A stretch of DNA of 64,000 bases from positions 36,587,741 through 36,651,740 of the forward strand of contig CM041465.1 of the NCBI GenBank assembly GCA_023213395.1, given 5' to 3'. Every line of letters begins with the position of its first letter. The stretch's first letter is position 1. Positions 19,596-31,839 of the stretch are shown here, piece by piece. The position numbers were made by a program, and so were the translations under genes. Below the pieces are notes generated by a model, which was not told where the DNA came from, ran no database searches, and saw only the letters and a list, made by a program, of their open reading frames with translations. The stretch is from Cycas panzhihuaensis. Its lineage: Eukaryota; Cycadophyta.

Positions 19596-20930
19596 ATGGA
19601 CTCTCTTAGTGAGAACATCTACAACCATTTCATGTATTGTGTAGAAAACAATATTGATATCTTTTGAGTTAAGTTTTTTCTCGCAAAGTGATATTGTATA
19701 TCTATGCATTTTGATCTAGCATGATAACTGGGATTCTTTACCAAAGCAATTGGGCTCTAATTATTATTCAGAATAGTCATTGATACTTCTTATGCATAAT
19801 CAATTTCCTTGAGTGACTTTTTGAGCCAAATTGCTTCCTCTGCTTGGGTTGTTACCATGTATTGAGCTTCTGTGGATGACAATGCAACTATGGGTTTCTT
19901 TTGTTGTTCTACTTACGACACCATCAACAAGTTAAACACACATCCTGTTGTTGATCATTTTCTATTGAGATCACCTCCCTACTCTGCATTTATATATTCA
20001 ACTAGGGAATCTAAACATGGACTCCTATTGCTTCCATTGTAGTAAATTCCATATTCAAGTGTTCTGTTCAACTACTTAAAGATCCCTTTTATTGTGTCCT
20101 ATTGATGTGGCCTTGGATTACCCATATATTAACTTATTACTCTTACTACAAATGCAATGTTGAGTCTAATGCAAACCATAATGTGTATTTAATTGCCTAC
20201 TACACTTCTATATGGAACCAATTTCATAGATTTTATCTCTTTAATTGTTTAAGGATAAATGTCATGAGACAATTGGTGGTTGTCATCTATTAATGTTCTT
20301 ATGGGTGTGCAATCTTACATTGTAAACTTTTTGAGGATATTATCTAAGTGTGTAGTATGACTTGGATAAATCTCCTTCTCTTTTTCACATCTTAACACCT
20401 ATATTCCATGATAGCAATGGTTCTCTCCAAATCTCCCATCTCAAATTTGGATGCTAGTTGATCTTTTGCATATGATAGAAATTATTTGTTATTAGCAAAT
20501 AAAATAATGTCATCAATAAAAAGAGCAATTCCAATATGCTTACCTTCAACATGCTTGACATATATGTTGTAACCAACACAAGTCCTTGCAAAACCTTTTG
20601 AGATTAAAAAGTTGGCTATCTTTTGTTACTGGGTTTTAGGATACTATTTTAGTCCATGCAATGACTTTTGGAGCTTGCAAACTAGATGCTCATTCCCTTT
20701 GACCATATACCTTTTAAGTTGGTCCATATAGATCTCTTCTTCAAGATCTCCATTTAAAATGATTGTCTTTACATACATTTGATCACTGCAACTACTAATA
20801 ATCCTCTTATGGATGCCATTTTTGCTGCAAGAGAAAAAGTTTCATGGTAGTCAATATCTTACATTTGTGAGCAACCTTTTGCAATCGGTTTTACTTTTGT
20901 TGACTGAAATCTAACATATCAGTTATCCCA
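19596..20930 (-). pseudogene. Copia-I reverse transcriptase and RNase H fragment
   Basis: Minus-strand copia sequence with many stops. Recognisable RT blocks are DYHETFSLAAKM, LNGDLEEEIYMDQ and LVCKLQKSLHGLK. The Y-V-D-D region reads F-I-D-D. RNase H shows STTGCVFN, VALSSTEAQYM and HARSKCIDIQYHF, then VVDVLTK at the end. The RT is cut at about 20930, where unrelated AT-rich DNA begins. The C-terminus runs into the Copia-H LTR. Confidence 0.8.
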
Positions 20931-21378
20931 AGGCTGTCCATTTGTGCTATGTGTCTACTTCAATTTGGGCTTTGATGTCTCCACATGATTCTTTAACTTG
21001 TCTTTAGTGTCTTAATGGCTTGGTTGTTATATGTTAGTTGTAAGTAGAATTGAGGGATTAGTTGGGTAACTGTAAATTGCTTAATGTATAAATATGTGAT
21101 GTTACGTGAGAAAGGTATGTTGGTTATTGTGAGTAATTATCGTTGTGAGGTTGGTGAATTGACCTAGAGGCTAGCAACTCCCTATTAAAGTCCAAGGTCC
21201 AAAGATTGGACTCGATGAATTGATCACTAGAAGCCTAGACACTATGTGAAGTGTGTTTTGCCTTGATTGCAACAAACAAATGATATTGGTAGATTCAAGT
21301 ATTAGAGTACTCACGTGCTCAAGCAAAAGAAGACATCGTTGAAATATGAGTTAGTTCATTGGTGAATATGATGTAAAG

Positions 21379-21434
<56 letters not shown>

Positions 21435-21447
21435 ATTTAACTCAACA

Positions 21448-21518
<71 letters not shown>

Positions 21519-22462
21519 ATTTAACTCAACATAGGCATGTGAGAAGCATGGGCGTGAGATTTATTCAAGTGATATATTTAATAGATTTAAGTTGGCATTC
21601 TATGAATTTATGAGTTAGCGTTCATGTAAATTGATGGGTCAACACTAGTTAATATAAAGTTACATCAACATTGTATTCATCAAGACATAATTAATAAGTT
21701 AGCACATCTAACAAAGTGACAAGATTGAATACATTATGCCAACGAAAATCACACTCACCATGAGATTATTTGAGTCGATAGCGGTCAACATGCAAGTCAA
21801 AGACTAAGCCAACTTTTGAAGTTGACAAATAAGAAGCACATAAGACTCCTACAATGATCAAGCAATAGGTAGGGATGCTCTTCAAGCTTGATAAGCACAT
21901 AATGTTGACGACAATTGTCACATAATGTTGATGGCACAAATGACGCATAAGGACAGATATTGTCGAAGTAGACTCGATAATACGAAGAATGGTGAGTGTC
22001 CTCGTGCAAGTCAAAGCATCATTGAAGTATACACAACAACGATACCTGCTAACAGAGGATAGGCTTGTAACATTATAAATATCATAGAAACTAATTAATG
22101 CTAATGAAGTATTTTAGAGAGACATGATGTAGAATGAACGAACGTCAACGAGGGTATTGTAGCTTTGAAATCACTGACGATGGAAAGCAATAGGAATAGG
22201 TTGATAAGGTAAAGACAGGTTGAATGAACCAAGATTGTTGCCTTATAGAGAAGTTGATTAATGGTGAAGTAAATTAATGCAATAGTTTCTTTGTTGATTT
22301 GGAACACAATGTAGACGATGTTGAGGAAACTACGTAGTTGAGCAAATGACAATGATGTTGGAGAAATTATATTGACTAAGCAACTTTGGAGTGGAGAGTT
22401 AATTGACCAAGCAACTTTGATTATTAGTGCATAATTGATGAAAATCACTATGTAAAAGGTGG
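20931..22462. other. Anonymous AT-rich region
   Basis: No transposon protein, RNA gene or credible ORF is visible. Open stretches at 21766-22014 and 22101-22448 (minus) have no recognisable motifs. It contains the (TA)n tracts. It could be old host sequence or an element decayed beyond recognition. Confidence 0.5.
21379..21516. repeat. Duplicated (TA)n microsatellite
   Basis: Two TA tracts (about 21380-21431 and 21454-21516) are each followed by TTTGATTTAACTCAACA, so the tract plus its flank has been duplicated. Confidence 0.95.
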
Positions 22463-22639
22463 TGTCATGTTAAAAATAACATAATGCCTAGAATCAAAAT
22501 ATAACTTCCATTAATAATTCACAAGGTCAAGATACATATAAATAGGCATTGCACACCAACGACAATGTATTGATAAGCCATTTAATGAAATAATTTTGTT
22601 AAATGCATTAGTTATGCATTGTCTTCCAATACTCACCCA

Positions 22640-23736
22640 TAATGCACATTTTGGGTGACACCTAAGTTTTCTCTAAACTAACAACGCTTGACCTTAGAGA
22701 ACGCCTTTGTGAAAATATCTGCAACTTGTTGTCTAGTCCTGCAGTGAAGTAATCTAATCTATCTTTGTTGTACTAACTCTTGAATGTAATGATGCTTGAT
22801 CTCGATATGCTTTCTTCTGTTATGCAAGATTGGATTCTTCGTCATCTAGATGGTACTATGATAATCACAATATATTTGTGTTGGTCCAATTTAAGGTTGT
22901 TGTAGATCTTGAAATATCTTTCTAAGCCAAACTACTTCAGAAGCTATTGCTTTAACTGCTTTGTTCTTTGTTTTCGCTGTAGATAAGAAAATTATTGGTT
23001 GTTTCTTTATATTCTATGCAATTGCAGCAAAACCAATGTTGAAAACATAACCTAAAATTGATTTTCTATCTTCAATATCACTTGCCTGATCAACATCTAT
23101 ATAACCAAATCTACACTGACTCAATGAAGTATAATGAAGTTCATAATTTAATGCTCCTTTGATGTATCTAAGAATCTTTTTTGTTGCAGTCTAATGTTCT
23201 TGCTTGGGTTTTATCATGAATATTGAAGTCAAACTCTCTGCATATGCTATATTTAGTCAAGTAGTTGATAAATAAATTAGATTTCCTATCAATTAACAAT
23301 ATAGAGTAGAATCAAGTGAAATAGAATCTTCATTTTTACTTAATTTTAATAGAAATAACAACTTAGTTACAATTACTTATGTTGAACTTATTCAAAATAT
23401 TCATAGCATATTTATGCTGTGACATATATATGTCACTTTCACTTTACCATACTTCAATATTAAGAAAATAATGCAATTGACCCAAGTCCATCATTTCAAA
23501 TTTTGAACTGATATTAACCTTGATTTCTTAAAACATCTCATCATTGTTTCTTGTATAGATGAAATCACCAACATAAAGTGCAACAATCAAGATTGAGTTA
23601 CTTGTTGTTTTCACATATAAATAGGGGTATGAAGGGCTCTTTTGAAATCCTTTGTCTTGAAAATATTTGTCAATCTAGGAATACCAAGCTATTAGGGCTT
23701 GTTTCAACCCATTCAAAGCTTTCTTCAACTTGCACA
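22640..23736 (-). pseudogene. Copia-J RT C-terminal part and RNase H
   Basis: From 23736 leftward on the minus strand: CKLKKALNGLKQA, a catalytic-site remnant reading Y-V-G-D instead of Y-V-D-D, then the LIGNLIYL block, a decayed RNase H with HIEIKHHYIQELVQQ, and QVADIFTKAFSKVK near 22700. Stops and frameshifts are frequent. The RT is split between KVEDHEC (28603 side) and CKLKKA by Copia-4. Confidence 0.75.
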
Positions 23737-23948
23737 TGTTAGAGAAATAATGTTCTATCTTTTGTATTCTAAAGTTTTCTAAGGTAAAGTTGAGGGTTAA
23801 GTGTTCAACCCCTCTTTAATGTAATATTGATACTTGGTTAACATGCACTGCCCTTTTTATGTACACATGATGTATTTATATGAGAGTTTCTCTCTTCTTA
23901 TTAATGCATTGAAGCATTGTCTTCTCAGATTCATTAAGTGTTCTAACA
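23737..23948 (+). repeat. Copia-4 5' LTR
   Basis: 212 bp, TGTTAGAGAAATAATG...AGTGTTCTAACA, followed directly by the PBS. The short length matches its relatives with about 200-bp LTRs. Confidence 0.93.
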
Positions 23949-24426
23949 TGGTATCAGAGTAGGTTTGCAAATCTAAGCTTGTTTGAAATTTAATCATGTT
24001 AAGCGAAAAAATGCAGTTTTATAGTGGGCGCCCATTCAAAGCTTCATTCACAAATTTCAGATCTCTCAGTTTTTCTAGGTAAATTCGGACTCAAACTCTT
24101 CATTTCTTCAAGATCTTTCATTTGCATATAAGTTTGTTAGGTTTCACTAAGTTTTTGAAAAGATACAAGCATTTTTTTAATCAAAAAACCTTATATGACC
24201 ATACTTTTTCGAGGCTTTTCTTGAAGAATCTAGAGGGAAATTTAAATAAATTTTTGCAAATCATAAGAGAGCAGAACATCGGCTTTAATTTGAGACCTTT
24301 TTTTTCTTCATTCCATACAATTGTATTTTTCCATACAAATCCATACAGTTGTATGGCCATACGACCAAAACATAGTCTGTTATTTTCATTCATTGTTTGC
24401 CCTTTAAATACTAAACACTCACTAAA

Positions 24427-25400
24427 AATGGCCTTAATTTTTCCTCTCGGAGAATCTGATAAACTCATAGGGAAAAACTATAGCATATGGAAACTCAAAA
24501 TGCAAGGCCTCTTAATGGCGAAAAATGCATAAGACATAGTTACAGGCAAGGAAGTCAAACCCACATATATAATGGATGTAATTAGTTGGGAAGAGAGGGA
24601 CATGATGGCTTTGGTTGTGATTATGTTATCTGTAGGAAATTCCTTGATGAGCGACATAGGTTTTGCCTCTACCTCTCTAGAAGCTTAGAAAATTCTAGTC
24701 TCACTATATAGCCAAAAGAATGAAGTATGGATTATATATCTTAGAGAGTAGTCATATACGGTCAATCTCAAAGAAGGAGAAGCATGTCAAATTTTATAAC
24801 TAAGGTAGTTAAGATCAAGCATGGTTTAGTTTCTGCAGGCAAAACTATAACTGACTTTGAACTTGTTCATCTAACTATCAACAAATTGCCAAAATCATTT
24901 GACATCATGGTAAATACACTGACCATAGGTGGGCAAACAACAAATATGTCCTTTGATACCTTAACAGGGCATATGCTACAATAAGAACAAAGGAACATAA
25001 GATATGGAGAAGAAACAAACATTGAGGAAGCATTTCTCTCAAAGTTGAGTTTGGAAAGTAGGGGACGATCTAGAAATACAATGAGAGGGTGTAGCAGATT
25101 TACCAAAGGATGGCCTAGATTTCCAGTCAGATCATCTTGGTCTCCAAAAGGATGAGAGAGAGCTTTATGAGGATTAAAAGGAAGAGGCAGATCTATACTC
25201 AGAGAATCCAGAAAATGTTTTTATTGTGGAAGGTATGGGCACTTGGCTAGTGATTTTAAAATGCAAAATTTACCAAATTGTTATTATTGTGGAAGAATAT
25301 GACACTCTTCAAATCATTGCCTGCAAAAGTAAGCTAGCATCCAGAGAGGGAAGAGAGTAGAAGGAAACTACAACCATGAATAGGTAGAAGAAGAAGATGA
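24427..25400 (+). pseudogene. Copia-4 gag
   Basis: Starts MALIFPLGESDKLIGKNYS in the frame that continues IWKLKMQGLLMAKNA, then TAA where Tyr or Trp would be expected. After further stops the capsid reappears as LTINKLPKSFDIMVNTLT and LTGHMLQ, and the nucleocapsid as CFYCGRYGHLASDF and a second CYYCGR knuckle near 25280. The final Cys of the first knuckle is Phe. Confidence 0.8.
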
Positions 25401-28370
25401 AGAAACTGCCTTTATCATAGCTCTGTCCATGCACACTAACAAAAAATGAAAACTGGTACATAGACTCAAGAGCATCAAATCATATGACTAGGAGAGAAGA
25501 ATGGTTTGAAACGTTGAGGCCATATTTCATCAACAAAATCGTGGAACTTGGTAATAATTTTCCTCTACAAATTAAAAGGAAAGGTACTATTGCTATCTCA
25601 ATTAATGGTAAAATAAAAAAAATAGAGAAATTCTTTATGTACTTGGGCTAAAAAGAAATCTCTTATTTGTATCCCAGTTAAGAAAAAAGGGACTCAGAGT
25701 CATTTTTAATAAAGATGGAAGCTGTCACATTCGTGACATAAAAAAATGATAGAATTGTAATTGCAAAAGGAGTGGGAATTAATAATCTTTATAAATTGAT
25801 TTCAACTCATGTTTTGCCTATTCATTTCTAAAGTCCCTTGCTATTAACAACACCACTAATGAAATTTAGTATTCTAAGTATGGACACATTGCAAATAGAC
25901 GATTAGAATTATTAAAGAATTCTAATGTGGTGGATGATTTGCTTAAAATGTCTTTTGAATTCTTTGTATGCAAAAACTATATGATGTGTAAGCAACACCA
26001 AGTTTCTTTTCAACAAAGCACATGGAAAGCACATAAAAAATTAGAATTAGTTCATACTGACCTATGTGGACCAGTAATGCCAAAATCAATAAATAGAGCA
26101 AGGTACTTCCTCACCTTCACTGTGATTTCTCTAAAAAAATTGGGTCTATTTTCTTTTCAATAAATCAGAAGTTTTAGACTACTTCAAAGAATTCAGGGCA
26201 CAGGTTGAGTTGCAGAGTGAATGTAAAATCAAAATTCTCTGGTCTGATAGAGGAGGAGAATACAATTAAAATGACTTCTATCATTTTTGCAAAATTAATG
26301 GGATATAGAAATAGGTAACTACTCCATATACACCACAATCAAATGGAGTAGCTAAATGCATGAATAATAATGGAAATGGCACAAAGCATGATAAGCGAAA
26401 AGGCATTAACAAAAACATAGTGGGTAGAAGTACTCAACAAAACAATGTACCTCATCAATAGAAGCGCTACACAAGCTCTGGATTAGATAACTCTTAAAGA
26501 AGCATGCACCGATAGAAGGCTAGATGTAAGTCGTCTTAAATCTTAAACAAACAGAAGGAGATACCCAGGTACATATACTAGTTGAAGAAGTCTCTAAAGT
26601 CTCTACTCCAAAAAAAGATACGTTAGATAGTGAGCTTCAAGAAGAAAATGAGCAAAACATCCCAAAACAACATCAATAGTTTGAAGAAGAGCAAAACATT
26701 TATGAAGAAGAATAAAACTCCTCTCAAAGAGGTAATCATGAATCTTCAAAAAGATTACCCAAGTGGTACATCAAAACTCTTGAAGAATCAAGAGGTAATG
26801 TGTTTGAACAATGGACCACGTTACAAGACACCAAAGCTTAATGTGTTCTATCGAACCACAAAATTATTCAGAAGTTTGTGATCATCTAGAATGGTAGGAA
26901 GCTATGGATGCAGAAATCAATGCCATTAGAAAGAATAAGACCTAGGAATCAATGGATGCTCCCACAGACAAACCTATCGTTGGTTGTAGATGGGTATACA
27001 AGATAAAAGAAAAAATTGATGGTACAGTTGAAAGTTATAAGATAACACTAGTTGCAAAAGGTTATACTAAACAGAAGGAATTGATTATAAGGAAATGTTT
27101 TCACCAATAGCTAAATTAATTACTGTGCAGACAATTATAGCCATGGCAGCGTAATTCAAATGGAATATCATATAACTTGATGTCAAAAGTGCATTCTTGA
27201 ATAGTGATTTGGTTGAGAAAATGTACATGCAGCAACCAACATGATATGTAAAAAAGGGTGAAGAACATCTTATTTGCAAATTAAAAAAGGCCCTGTATGG
27301 ATTAAAACAGGCACCCAGAGTATGGTATGCAAAGATTGACCAACATCTACAACAAACAGGTTTTTGTAGATCTGACTCAGACCCTAGTCTTTATATTTTA
27401 AAACAAATAAAGACAATTTAATAACTATAATTGTAGTTTATGTTGATGATACGATAGTTACATGAAATGATAATGATATAATCTGTCAAGTCAAACTACA
27501 AAGGGAAAATTAATTTGAAATGACAAATATGGGTTTGCTTCATTATTATCTAAGCATTGAAATCAGTCGGTAAAAGGATTCTATTTTCATATCCTAAGCA
27601 AAATATGTCAAAAAAAAACTCTTTTAGAAATTTAAAATGGAGGATTATAATAGTTGTGCTACTTTAATGGAAACCATATGCGTTCTAAATGTTGATTATG
27701 ATGGACAAACAATGGATGGAACATTGTATAGACAATTAATAGATAGTTTTATCTACCTCACGGCTACAAGGCCAAAGATTTTATACTCAGTTGGAGTTGT
27801 AGATATATACAGCATTCAAAATTGTCTCATTAGATTGTTGTTAAAAAAAATATTAGATACATTAAAGGAACCCAAATAATGGGTCTTAACTATACTCAAG
27901 TTTCAAATCTTCGGTTAATCGAGATTGGGTAGGAGACAGACAAGAAAGAAAGTCCACCACAGGATATTCTTTTTCACTTTGATCTGCAGTTATATCTTGA
28001 AGTAGTAAGAAACAGTCCACAATGGCCTTATCATCCGTTGAAGTAGAATATAAAGCAGTTGTTAGTAGCACATGTGAAGCAGTATGGGTCAGATAACTGC
28101 TTAAAGATTTAAAATAGAAATAAGATCAGTCTGCTTCCATTCTTTGTGATAATCAAAGTGTTATTAAATTAACAAAGAATTCGGTATTCCATGCTAGAAC
28201 AAAACATATTGAAGTTCATCATCATTTCATCAGAAGGAAAGTACAAAGTAAAGAGATAGATATATTATGTTATAGTAGTAAAGAACAACTTGCTAATATT
28301 CTTACAAAACCACTTCTAAAAGATAAATTTCAATATTTCAGGCATCTTCTTGGTGTTGAAAGTAAAAGAT
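25401..28370 (+). pseudogene. Copia-4 pol (PR, IN, RT, RNase H)
   Basis: Protease site reads Y-I-D-S-R-A-S (Gly to Arg) near 25465. Integrase fragments include LELVHTDLCGPV (26040), a catalytic S-D-R-G-G-E near 26247 and TPYTPQSNGVA. RT shows [43 protein letters not shown] and a V-Y-V-D-D-like stretch near 27440. RNase H reads YRQLIDSFIYLTATRP and ends KEQLANILTKPLLKDKF before 28340. Stops and frameshifts are spread through all domains, so it is an old copy. Confidence 0.82.
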
Positions 28371-28387
28371 AAAACATTAAAAGAGGG

Positions 28388-28597
28388 TTTTAGAGAAATA
28401 ATGCTCTATCTTTTATATTCTAAAGTTTTTTAAGGTAAAGTTGAGGGTTATGTGTTCAACCCCTCTTTAATGTATTATTGACACTTGGCCAGCATGCACT
28501 GGGTTATTTATGTACACATAATGTATTTATATGAGTTTTTCTCTCCTCATTAATGCATTGAAGCATTGTCTTCTCAGATTCATTGAGTGTTCTGATA
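28388..28597 (+). repeat. Copia-4 3' LTR
   Basis: 210 bp, aligns to 23737-23948. Terminal TG and CA are mutated, but the GCACA duplication follows exactly. Confidence 0.9.
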
Positions 28598-28602
28598 GCA
28601 CA

Positions 28603-29647
28603 CTAAGCATTCATGATCTTCAACTTTAAATTCTCGAGGTTAGGACACATAAATCTCTTCATCAACATAACCATTAAGAAATGTTGACTTAACATCCATC
28701 TGATGTGTTGTTCAACCTTGTTAAGTAGCTGAGGATAAGACATTCCTGATTGTGTCAATCTTAGCAACAAGAGCAAAGGTTTCTTCATAGTCAATTCCTT
28801 TTTGTTGAGTACAACCTTTTACAACAAGTCTTGCCTTGTACATATCAATTATTTCATTAACTTTGTATTTGGTTTTGTATAACCCCTTGGTTTCGATTAC
28901 ATCTTTGCCAATGGGTAACTCTACCGAATTCCATGTTTTATTTTTATACAAGGCATCATATTCAACTTTCATTGCTTGAATCCAACCTCCACTTTTAGCA
29001 ACTTCATCAAATGTTTGACATTCATTATTTTTCATCACTTGAGTCATTAAAGCATAATTGACTTGAGTTTATGATCTTATCAACCTTCTTTCAAAACTTG
29101 TATTAACAATATTGTTTGGACTATGATTTCTTACAAGCCATTTTGGACCTTTCCTTTGCATTTGACTTGTATTTAAACTTGATTCATTTGATGAAGATTG
29201 AGTTGGCTCAACATCAATCCTAATTTGTTTGTTTTTATTAACATCATGATTGTATGCAACATGTTCATTGAAGATAACATCTCTATTAACAAATAAGTTT
29301 TTTCTAAATGATCAAATAATCTATAGCCTTTTGTTCATTAGAGTAGCTTATAAAAATGCACTTGATACTTTTGCGTTCTAATTTTGTTCTCTTTTCATTA
29401 GAAACATAAGCATATACAACACATCAAAACACTTTCAAACTATTCACATCATGTTTGAAACTTGTCTAAGTTTCTTTAGGAGTGAAGTCCATTAATGCTT
29501 TAGTATGAATTCTATTCAATAAATAAACTATAGTATTTATTGTTTTAGCTTAAAATTCATTATGAAGTTCCTTTGTTTTGAGCATGTTTCTTGCTATTTG
29601 AATAATAGTTCTTATTTTCCTTTTAATGACTCCATTTTGTTGAGGTG
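28603..29647 (-). pseudogene. Copia-J integrase tail and RT N-terminal part
   Basis: The open piece 28721-29047 on the minus strand reads CQTFDEVAKSGGWIQAMKVEYDAL, then YKARLVVKGCTQQKGIDYEETFALVAK, the standard entry into copia RT. It continues toward MDVKSTFLNG before Copia-4 interrupts. Rightward to 29647 are a Ser/Asn-rich linker and the integrase C-terminal part ending at the S-P-Q-Q-N-G motif, where the solo LTR is inserted. Confidence 0.8.
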
Positions 29648-29652
29648 AATCT

Positions 29653-30042
29653 TGTTAGAAATAATGTACATTCCCATTTCATGTTCATTTAAGTTTATTA
29701 TTTATGTAATTTAGAATATTTTTTCACTCAGAATATTCTTGGTAAGATGGTTAGTGGAAGTCAAAGTTAGTTGAAGCATTAATAAGGTAGTTAGAGGCAA
29801 CCATAAAATATGGTAGGCTAGCCCACCATAAAATATGGTAGGCCATTAATTGTTCACTATGGAAGTAGTGAGAGTTACCAATCTATTTTTAGAAAATTTA
29901 TAGTCTATATATATTTGATATATTCAACTACTTTAATGAATGAGATTTTGGAAAGTTGTGATTCACTAGTATTTTCTTATCTCTTGCACCTTATGCATGT
30001 GGCTAATGCTATGAGTTCTGCTTTTATCCATTTTCTCTGACA
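29653..30042 (+). repeat. Solo LTR of the LTR-A family
   Basis: 390 bp, TGTTAGAAATAATGTAC...TTTTCTCTGACA, aligning in reverse orientation to 625-1028. Flanks are AATCT (29648-29652) and AATGT (30043-30047), a duplication with one mismatch. It splits the Copia-J integrase. No internal region remains, so LTR-LTR recombination removed it. Two GAATATTY dyads at 29714 and 29731 match those of LTR-A. Confidence 0.85.
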
Positions 30043-30770
30043 AATGTGGAGTTGTGAATTGTTATTTTATCCTTGTTTTACTCCAAAAATCTCTAAAATT
30101 ATTTAAGATGAATTTTCCTCCATTATTTGAATGAAGAATTTGTAATTCGTACACACTTTGCCTTTCGACTATTGTTTTAAACTCAACAAATCTCAAAAAT
30201 GTTTTGAGATTTTTCCTTAAAAAATTATATCCAAATCTTTTTTATGAAATCATCAACCAAGATCATGAAGTATCTTGTATTTCTAAGTGATAATGTCTCC
30301 ATAGGACCACAAAGATCAGCATGCAACAACTCTAAAGGATATCTAGCTCAATATTGAGATTTTGGAAAGTTATCTCTATGTTGTTTGTTATAAATACAAC
30401 TTTGACACACATCATTATTACTTTGAATGAATGGAAGACCTTTAACCATTTCTTTTTTTCTTAATATAATAAGTCCACCATAATTAAGATGACCATAGCA
30501 ATGATACCAAAGAACATTATCATAAACGATTGAAGCATTCAACAGTTGAGTTTGTGGAGAAAGTTCAGATTTGAACAATTTATCTTGAGTCATTTGACCT
30601 TTTGTTACAATCATTTTATTGTTCAACTTGTCACTAATTTCACATTCATCATTATCATACCTTAGCCTATATTGTTGTTCTATTATTTGACCAATAGATA
30701 ACATGTATTTCTTCAAACCAGACTCAAGTAAAACATCATGAATATTTTTATTTTTTTGTGTGCTTGGTTA
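30043..30770 (-). pseudogene. Copia-J protease end, pre-integrase and integrase start
   Basis: An open piece at 30348-30716 reads on the minus strand KKYMLSIGQ (end of protease), then W-Y-H-C-Y-G-H-L-N-Y-G-G-L and VCQSCIYNKQHRDNFPKSQ, the zinc-binding pre-integrase module. The preceding IHDVLLESGL matches the copia protease tail. Upstream of about 30770 the similarity stops; the protease active site and gag are missing. Confidence 0.8.
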
Positions 30771-31149
30771 TTTATCCATATGAATTACAAGGCAATCAAT
30801 GTAGATGTGCGAACACAAACAACTAGAATGATACACATCAATTGGGGAATGCAAACCATTATCTTCTTATTCATAAGAGAGCATTGCATCTAGTTCTTTC
30901 ACAACCATATGCAACCCCAAAACAATGTAGTATGGAGGATTGCTACAAAGAGGTTGGTGATAAGCTATTATAACAAGAAAGAAGAGAAGAATCTTGGACT
31001 AGAATCAATTTTTTTCATACAAACATTCACTTTACACAAGATAGACACATCTTGTTTTAACAAAATGTTAACTATTTGTTGACATACTTAATTACTCATT
31101 TTAAGTACAATCCATTAATTGGTTAGATCTTTCATTGTGCTTTTGGACT
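30771..31149. other. Unassigned AT-rich spacer
   Basis: Nothing recognisable on either strand. Lies between truncated Copia-J and the minisatellite. Confidence 0.5.
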
Positions 31150-31337
31150 GTGGTCAAGGTTTTAGTTGTACCTCTAGTTGTATTCAAACTGCGGTAAGGT
31201 TTCTAGTTGTGCCTCTAGTCGTACTCAGACTATGATCAAGTTTTTGGTCAAACTTCTAGCCGTACTTCTGATTGCAATCAAAAGTCTAGTTGTGCTTCTA
31301 GTCGTACCTCTGACTATAATCAACACTCTAGTCATAC
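31150..31337. repeat. Degenerate minisatellite, split by Gypsy-2
   Basis: Repeats of about 25-30 bp with a GTACCTCTAGTYGTACTC / ACTATGATCAA theme. The same theme resumes at about 56900-56965 on the far side of Gypsy-2 (ACCTCTAACTGTGACCATAAGACTTGG), so the array existed before the insertion. Confidence 0.65.
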
Positions 31338-31813
31338 TGAAGCGAGCCAAAATTAGATTTCGAGGAAAAATAGACACAAATACTAGAGAAAATATACACA
31401 AGAGTTGCTCTTCCTGATATTTGGTTGTAGATACGAAGATATGTACAATAATTAAATGTAATTGCTTATAAAATACTAAAAATAATGAATTACACAACTT
31501 ACAAGTATACCTAATAAAATTCCCTCTTCGAGGCGAGGTTGCCTTTAGAAAATAACAGTCTAATCGTTGAAATTACAGCAGCCAAGTCTTCTTTTTTGAT
31601 GCTTAAGAATGAGCCCATTATTCCCTTTAAATAGGCGGCCAAACCCTAGGTTAAAGCTTGATTAGAATTAGTATGGAAGATGGCCAAAAAAGAGACTTTA
31701 AGTTGGCTAGATGTACTACTAGAAGTCAACAAGAACTAAGGCTTTTCTAGGCTTATTTGAGTTGGTCAGATCCTCCTTAATATGTTGGCTAGATAGGGAA
31801 AAGGAACACTTTA
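31338..31813 (-). repeat. Gypsy-2 3' LTR
   Basis: 476 bp; aligns to 49234-49437 joined with 56622-56894 (477 bp). Minus-strand start is TAAAGTGTTCC against TGAAGCATTCC in the 5' copy. Confidence 0.9.
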
Positions 31814-31839
31814 AGTCCTTCCCCCCTGAAAGCATGCTT

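Larger units (their letters stand above)
23737..28597 (+). mobile_element. Copia-4: complete but heavily mutated copia element
   Basis: LTRs at 23737-23948 (212 bp) and 28388-28597 (210 bp), GCACA duplication at 23732-23736 and 28598-28602. PBS TGGTATCAGAGT is at 23949-23960 and the purine tract AAAAGAGGG ends at 28387. The 3' LTR has lost the canonical ends (TTTTAGAG...CTGATA), while the 5' LTR keeps TG...CA. Internal order is gag, PR, IN, RT, RNase H with dozens of stops. It lies in the RT of Copia-J. Confidence 0.93.
22463..30770 (-). mobile_element. Copia-J: partial minus-strand copia, invaded by Copia-4 and a solo LTR
   Basis: Removing Copia-4 and the solo LTR leaves a copia order on the minus strand from protease end (about 30760) through integrase and RT to RNase H (about 22640). 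A probable 3' LTR at about 22463-22632 starts TGGAAGACAATGC on the minus strand after a weak purine run and contains TATTTATATG. The left edge of that LTR and the gag end are not found, so the element is truncated near 30770. Confidence 0.7.

Noticed and set aside
22101-22448. 115-codon minus-strand hydrophobic ORF
   Set aside because: AT-rich sequence gives Phe/Ile/Leu-rich frames by chance; no motif, no neighbour and no conserved start.
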